Positions 61,972 to 62,648 of a stretch of 62,648 nucleotides of DNA are shown one piece after another. The DNA comes from Rhodothermaceae bacterium (GTDB taxonomy: Bacteria; Bacteroidota; Rhodothermia; Balneolales; Cyclonatronaceae). The position numbers and the translations under genes are program-made. Under the pieces are notes generated by a model. The model ran no database searches, was not told the DNA's origin, and worked only from the letters and a program-made list of their open reading frames with translations. The DNA is taken from the NCBI GenBank assembly GCA_020201275.1, contig JAIVHB010000013.1, positions 1-62,648 on the forward strand. Direction: 5' to 3'. How positions within the stretch are numbered: position 1 is the first letter of the stretch; every line of letters starts with the position of its first letter.

Positions 61972-62648
61972 TGAACGATTTGCCGACAGGGTCCGCGACG
62001 AGTTCGACACCTATCAGGAGGCTGTTGACCCGGTGGCGCTTGAGCAGATCCGCCGCAGGCTCCGCGGCGGCCGGGGCATCATGCCTTTTCTGACCTGGAA
62101 GGCGCTGGCGGCCGCATCCATACTTCTTATAGCCGGCACAGCGCTCTGGACCACCTGGCCGTGGACGCCGTCCGGCCCGCCTGAAATGGCTTCTGCTGAC
62201 CGGATTGAACGTCCCGAACCCGCGGTTCAGCCGCCTGATGCATCCGGCATACCGCCGACTCAGATCCGGGATCGTTCACATAACGACCCGGATTCCGATG
62301 GCCGCACCGTCGGTGAATCCATGGCCGGGGGCGAGGTACATATCAGCGGTGATGTTCCTGCAAAGCTGAGCGATGTGATACGGGATACTTCTCCGACGCC
62401 GGCAGAAGTGCATAACCGGGTGGAATCTTCATCACAACGGAATGCTGGAGCCCCGTCTGTTGTGAGCCTGCAAAAAGAGATCACAGAGGAAAGCGAAGTG
62501 ATTAAACCGGGCGTATTCGAAACAGAAAATACAACCGTCAGACCCTTGCCCGTACTGTCGTTACCCGTACTGACCGCCGGAGAAGTAATCGCCGCATCAG
62601 CATCAGATCAGGTTATGCCAGTAGTTCCCCAGGCAGAAGCCGGCAGAT
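61958..62648 (+). CDS. Probable anti-sigma factor, cut by the window end
   Basis: An open frame starts at ATG 61958, within the sigma gene, and has no stop before the window ends (230 codons). It begins MKPFDERFADRVRDEF, a short cytosolic N-terminal region that could bind the sigma factor. It has one membrane helix (WKALAAASILLIAGTALW, about 49-66), then a long low-complexity stretch rich in P, S, E and D that would lie in the periplasm. The overlap with the sigma gene and the layout support an anti-sigma role. Family and C terminus remain unseen. Confidence 0.8.
   Translation, partial: MKPFDERFADRVRDEFDTYQEAVDPVALEQIRRRLRGGRGIMPFLTWKALAAASILLIAGTALWTTWPWTPSGPPEMASADRIERPEPAVQPPDASGIPPTQIRDRSHNDPDSDGRTVGESMAGGEVHISGDVPAKLSDVIRDTSPTPAEVHNRVESSSQRNAGAPSVVSLQKEITEESEVIKPGVFETENTTVRPLPVLSLPVLTAGEVIAASASDQVMPVVPQAEAGR

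Overview
The window reads as a chromosomal segment of a Gram-negative FCB-group bacterium, most likely the Balneolia/Rhodothermia branch next to Bacteroidota. Supporting signs are two secreted proteins with C-terminal sorting domains opening with N-Y/F-PNPFNP motifs (50254-51609, 57503-59668), a TonB-dependent receptor, many Sec and lipoprotein signals, an UpxY-type NusG paralogue, a YpdA-type reductase, and promoter-like TAnnTTTG boxes. No phage, CRISPR array or integrative element is visible. The only mobile element is one damaged IS256-family copy.

Layout. 1-5.6 kb: mrp faces the conserved translation operon ffh-rpsP-rimM-trmD-rplS. 5.7-11.3 kb: fabI, a divergent moaC-like gene, ruvC (frameshifted) and ruvA, a PhoB/PhoR-like two-component pair, and manC. 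11.3-14.7 kb: a small reverse operon (beta-barrel, hypothetical, truncated metallo-beta-lactamase-fold hydrolase), tRNA-Asp, a TSP3/OmpA lipoprotein and tRNA-Ala. 15.0-21.8 kb: a four-gene envelope-signalling cassette (secreted protein, FecR-domain protein, outer-membrane barrel, CHASE2 adenylate cyclase), followed by the SRP RNA gene. 22-28.5 kb: ypdA, dinB, a DUF58 gene, asd and two duplicated lipoproteins. 28.8-34.9 kb: glyS, a DCC-family protein, metF, an NlpC/P60 lipoprotein, pdxJ, era and upxY, then the IS256-family element and icd. 37.5-46.7 kb (reverse): a penicillin acylase family enzyme, a SpoIIE-type phosphatase, a cNMP-like-domain histidine kinase, a response regulator and a broken DASS transporter. 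47.3-56 kb: yccF, then a cobalamin riboswitch, a BtuB-like receptor, a BtuG-like beta-propeller and the B12-dependent ribonucleotide reductase nrdJ. 56-62.6 kb: a Tat-exported Gfo/Idh/MocA oxidoreductase, a secreted RCC1-repeat protein, a serpin lipoprotein, and an ECF sigma factor with its probable anti-sigma gene, cut by the window end.

How it fits together. Two groupings stand out. One is the B12 module: sensing, capture, import and a B12-using enzyme stand in a row. The other is the FecR/barrel/CHASE2-cyclase cassette, which looks like a trans-envelope route to cAMP; it was noticed here as a unit and its function is inferred.

Two window-wide patterns deserve attention. First, short tandem repeats sit in most convergent intergenic regions. 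They include a 7-bp GAGACAY family that lies, in every case seen, just past a gene's stop codon and in that gene's sense orientation. Second, several genes (ruvC, the hydrolase at 11.3 kb, the barrel/cyclase junction, the DASS transporter, the transposase) carry small losses of sequence. These could be real decay or assembly error, and that affects how far the individual gene models can be trusted.
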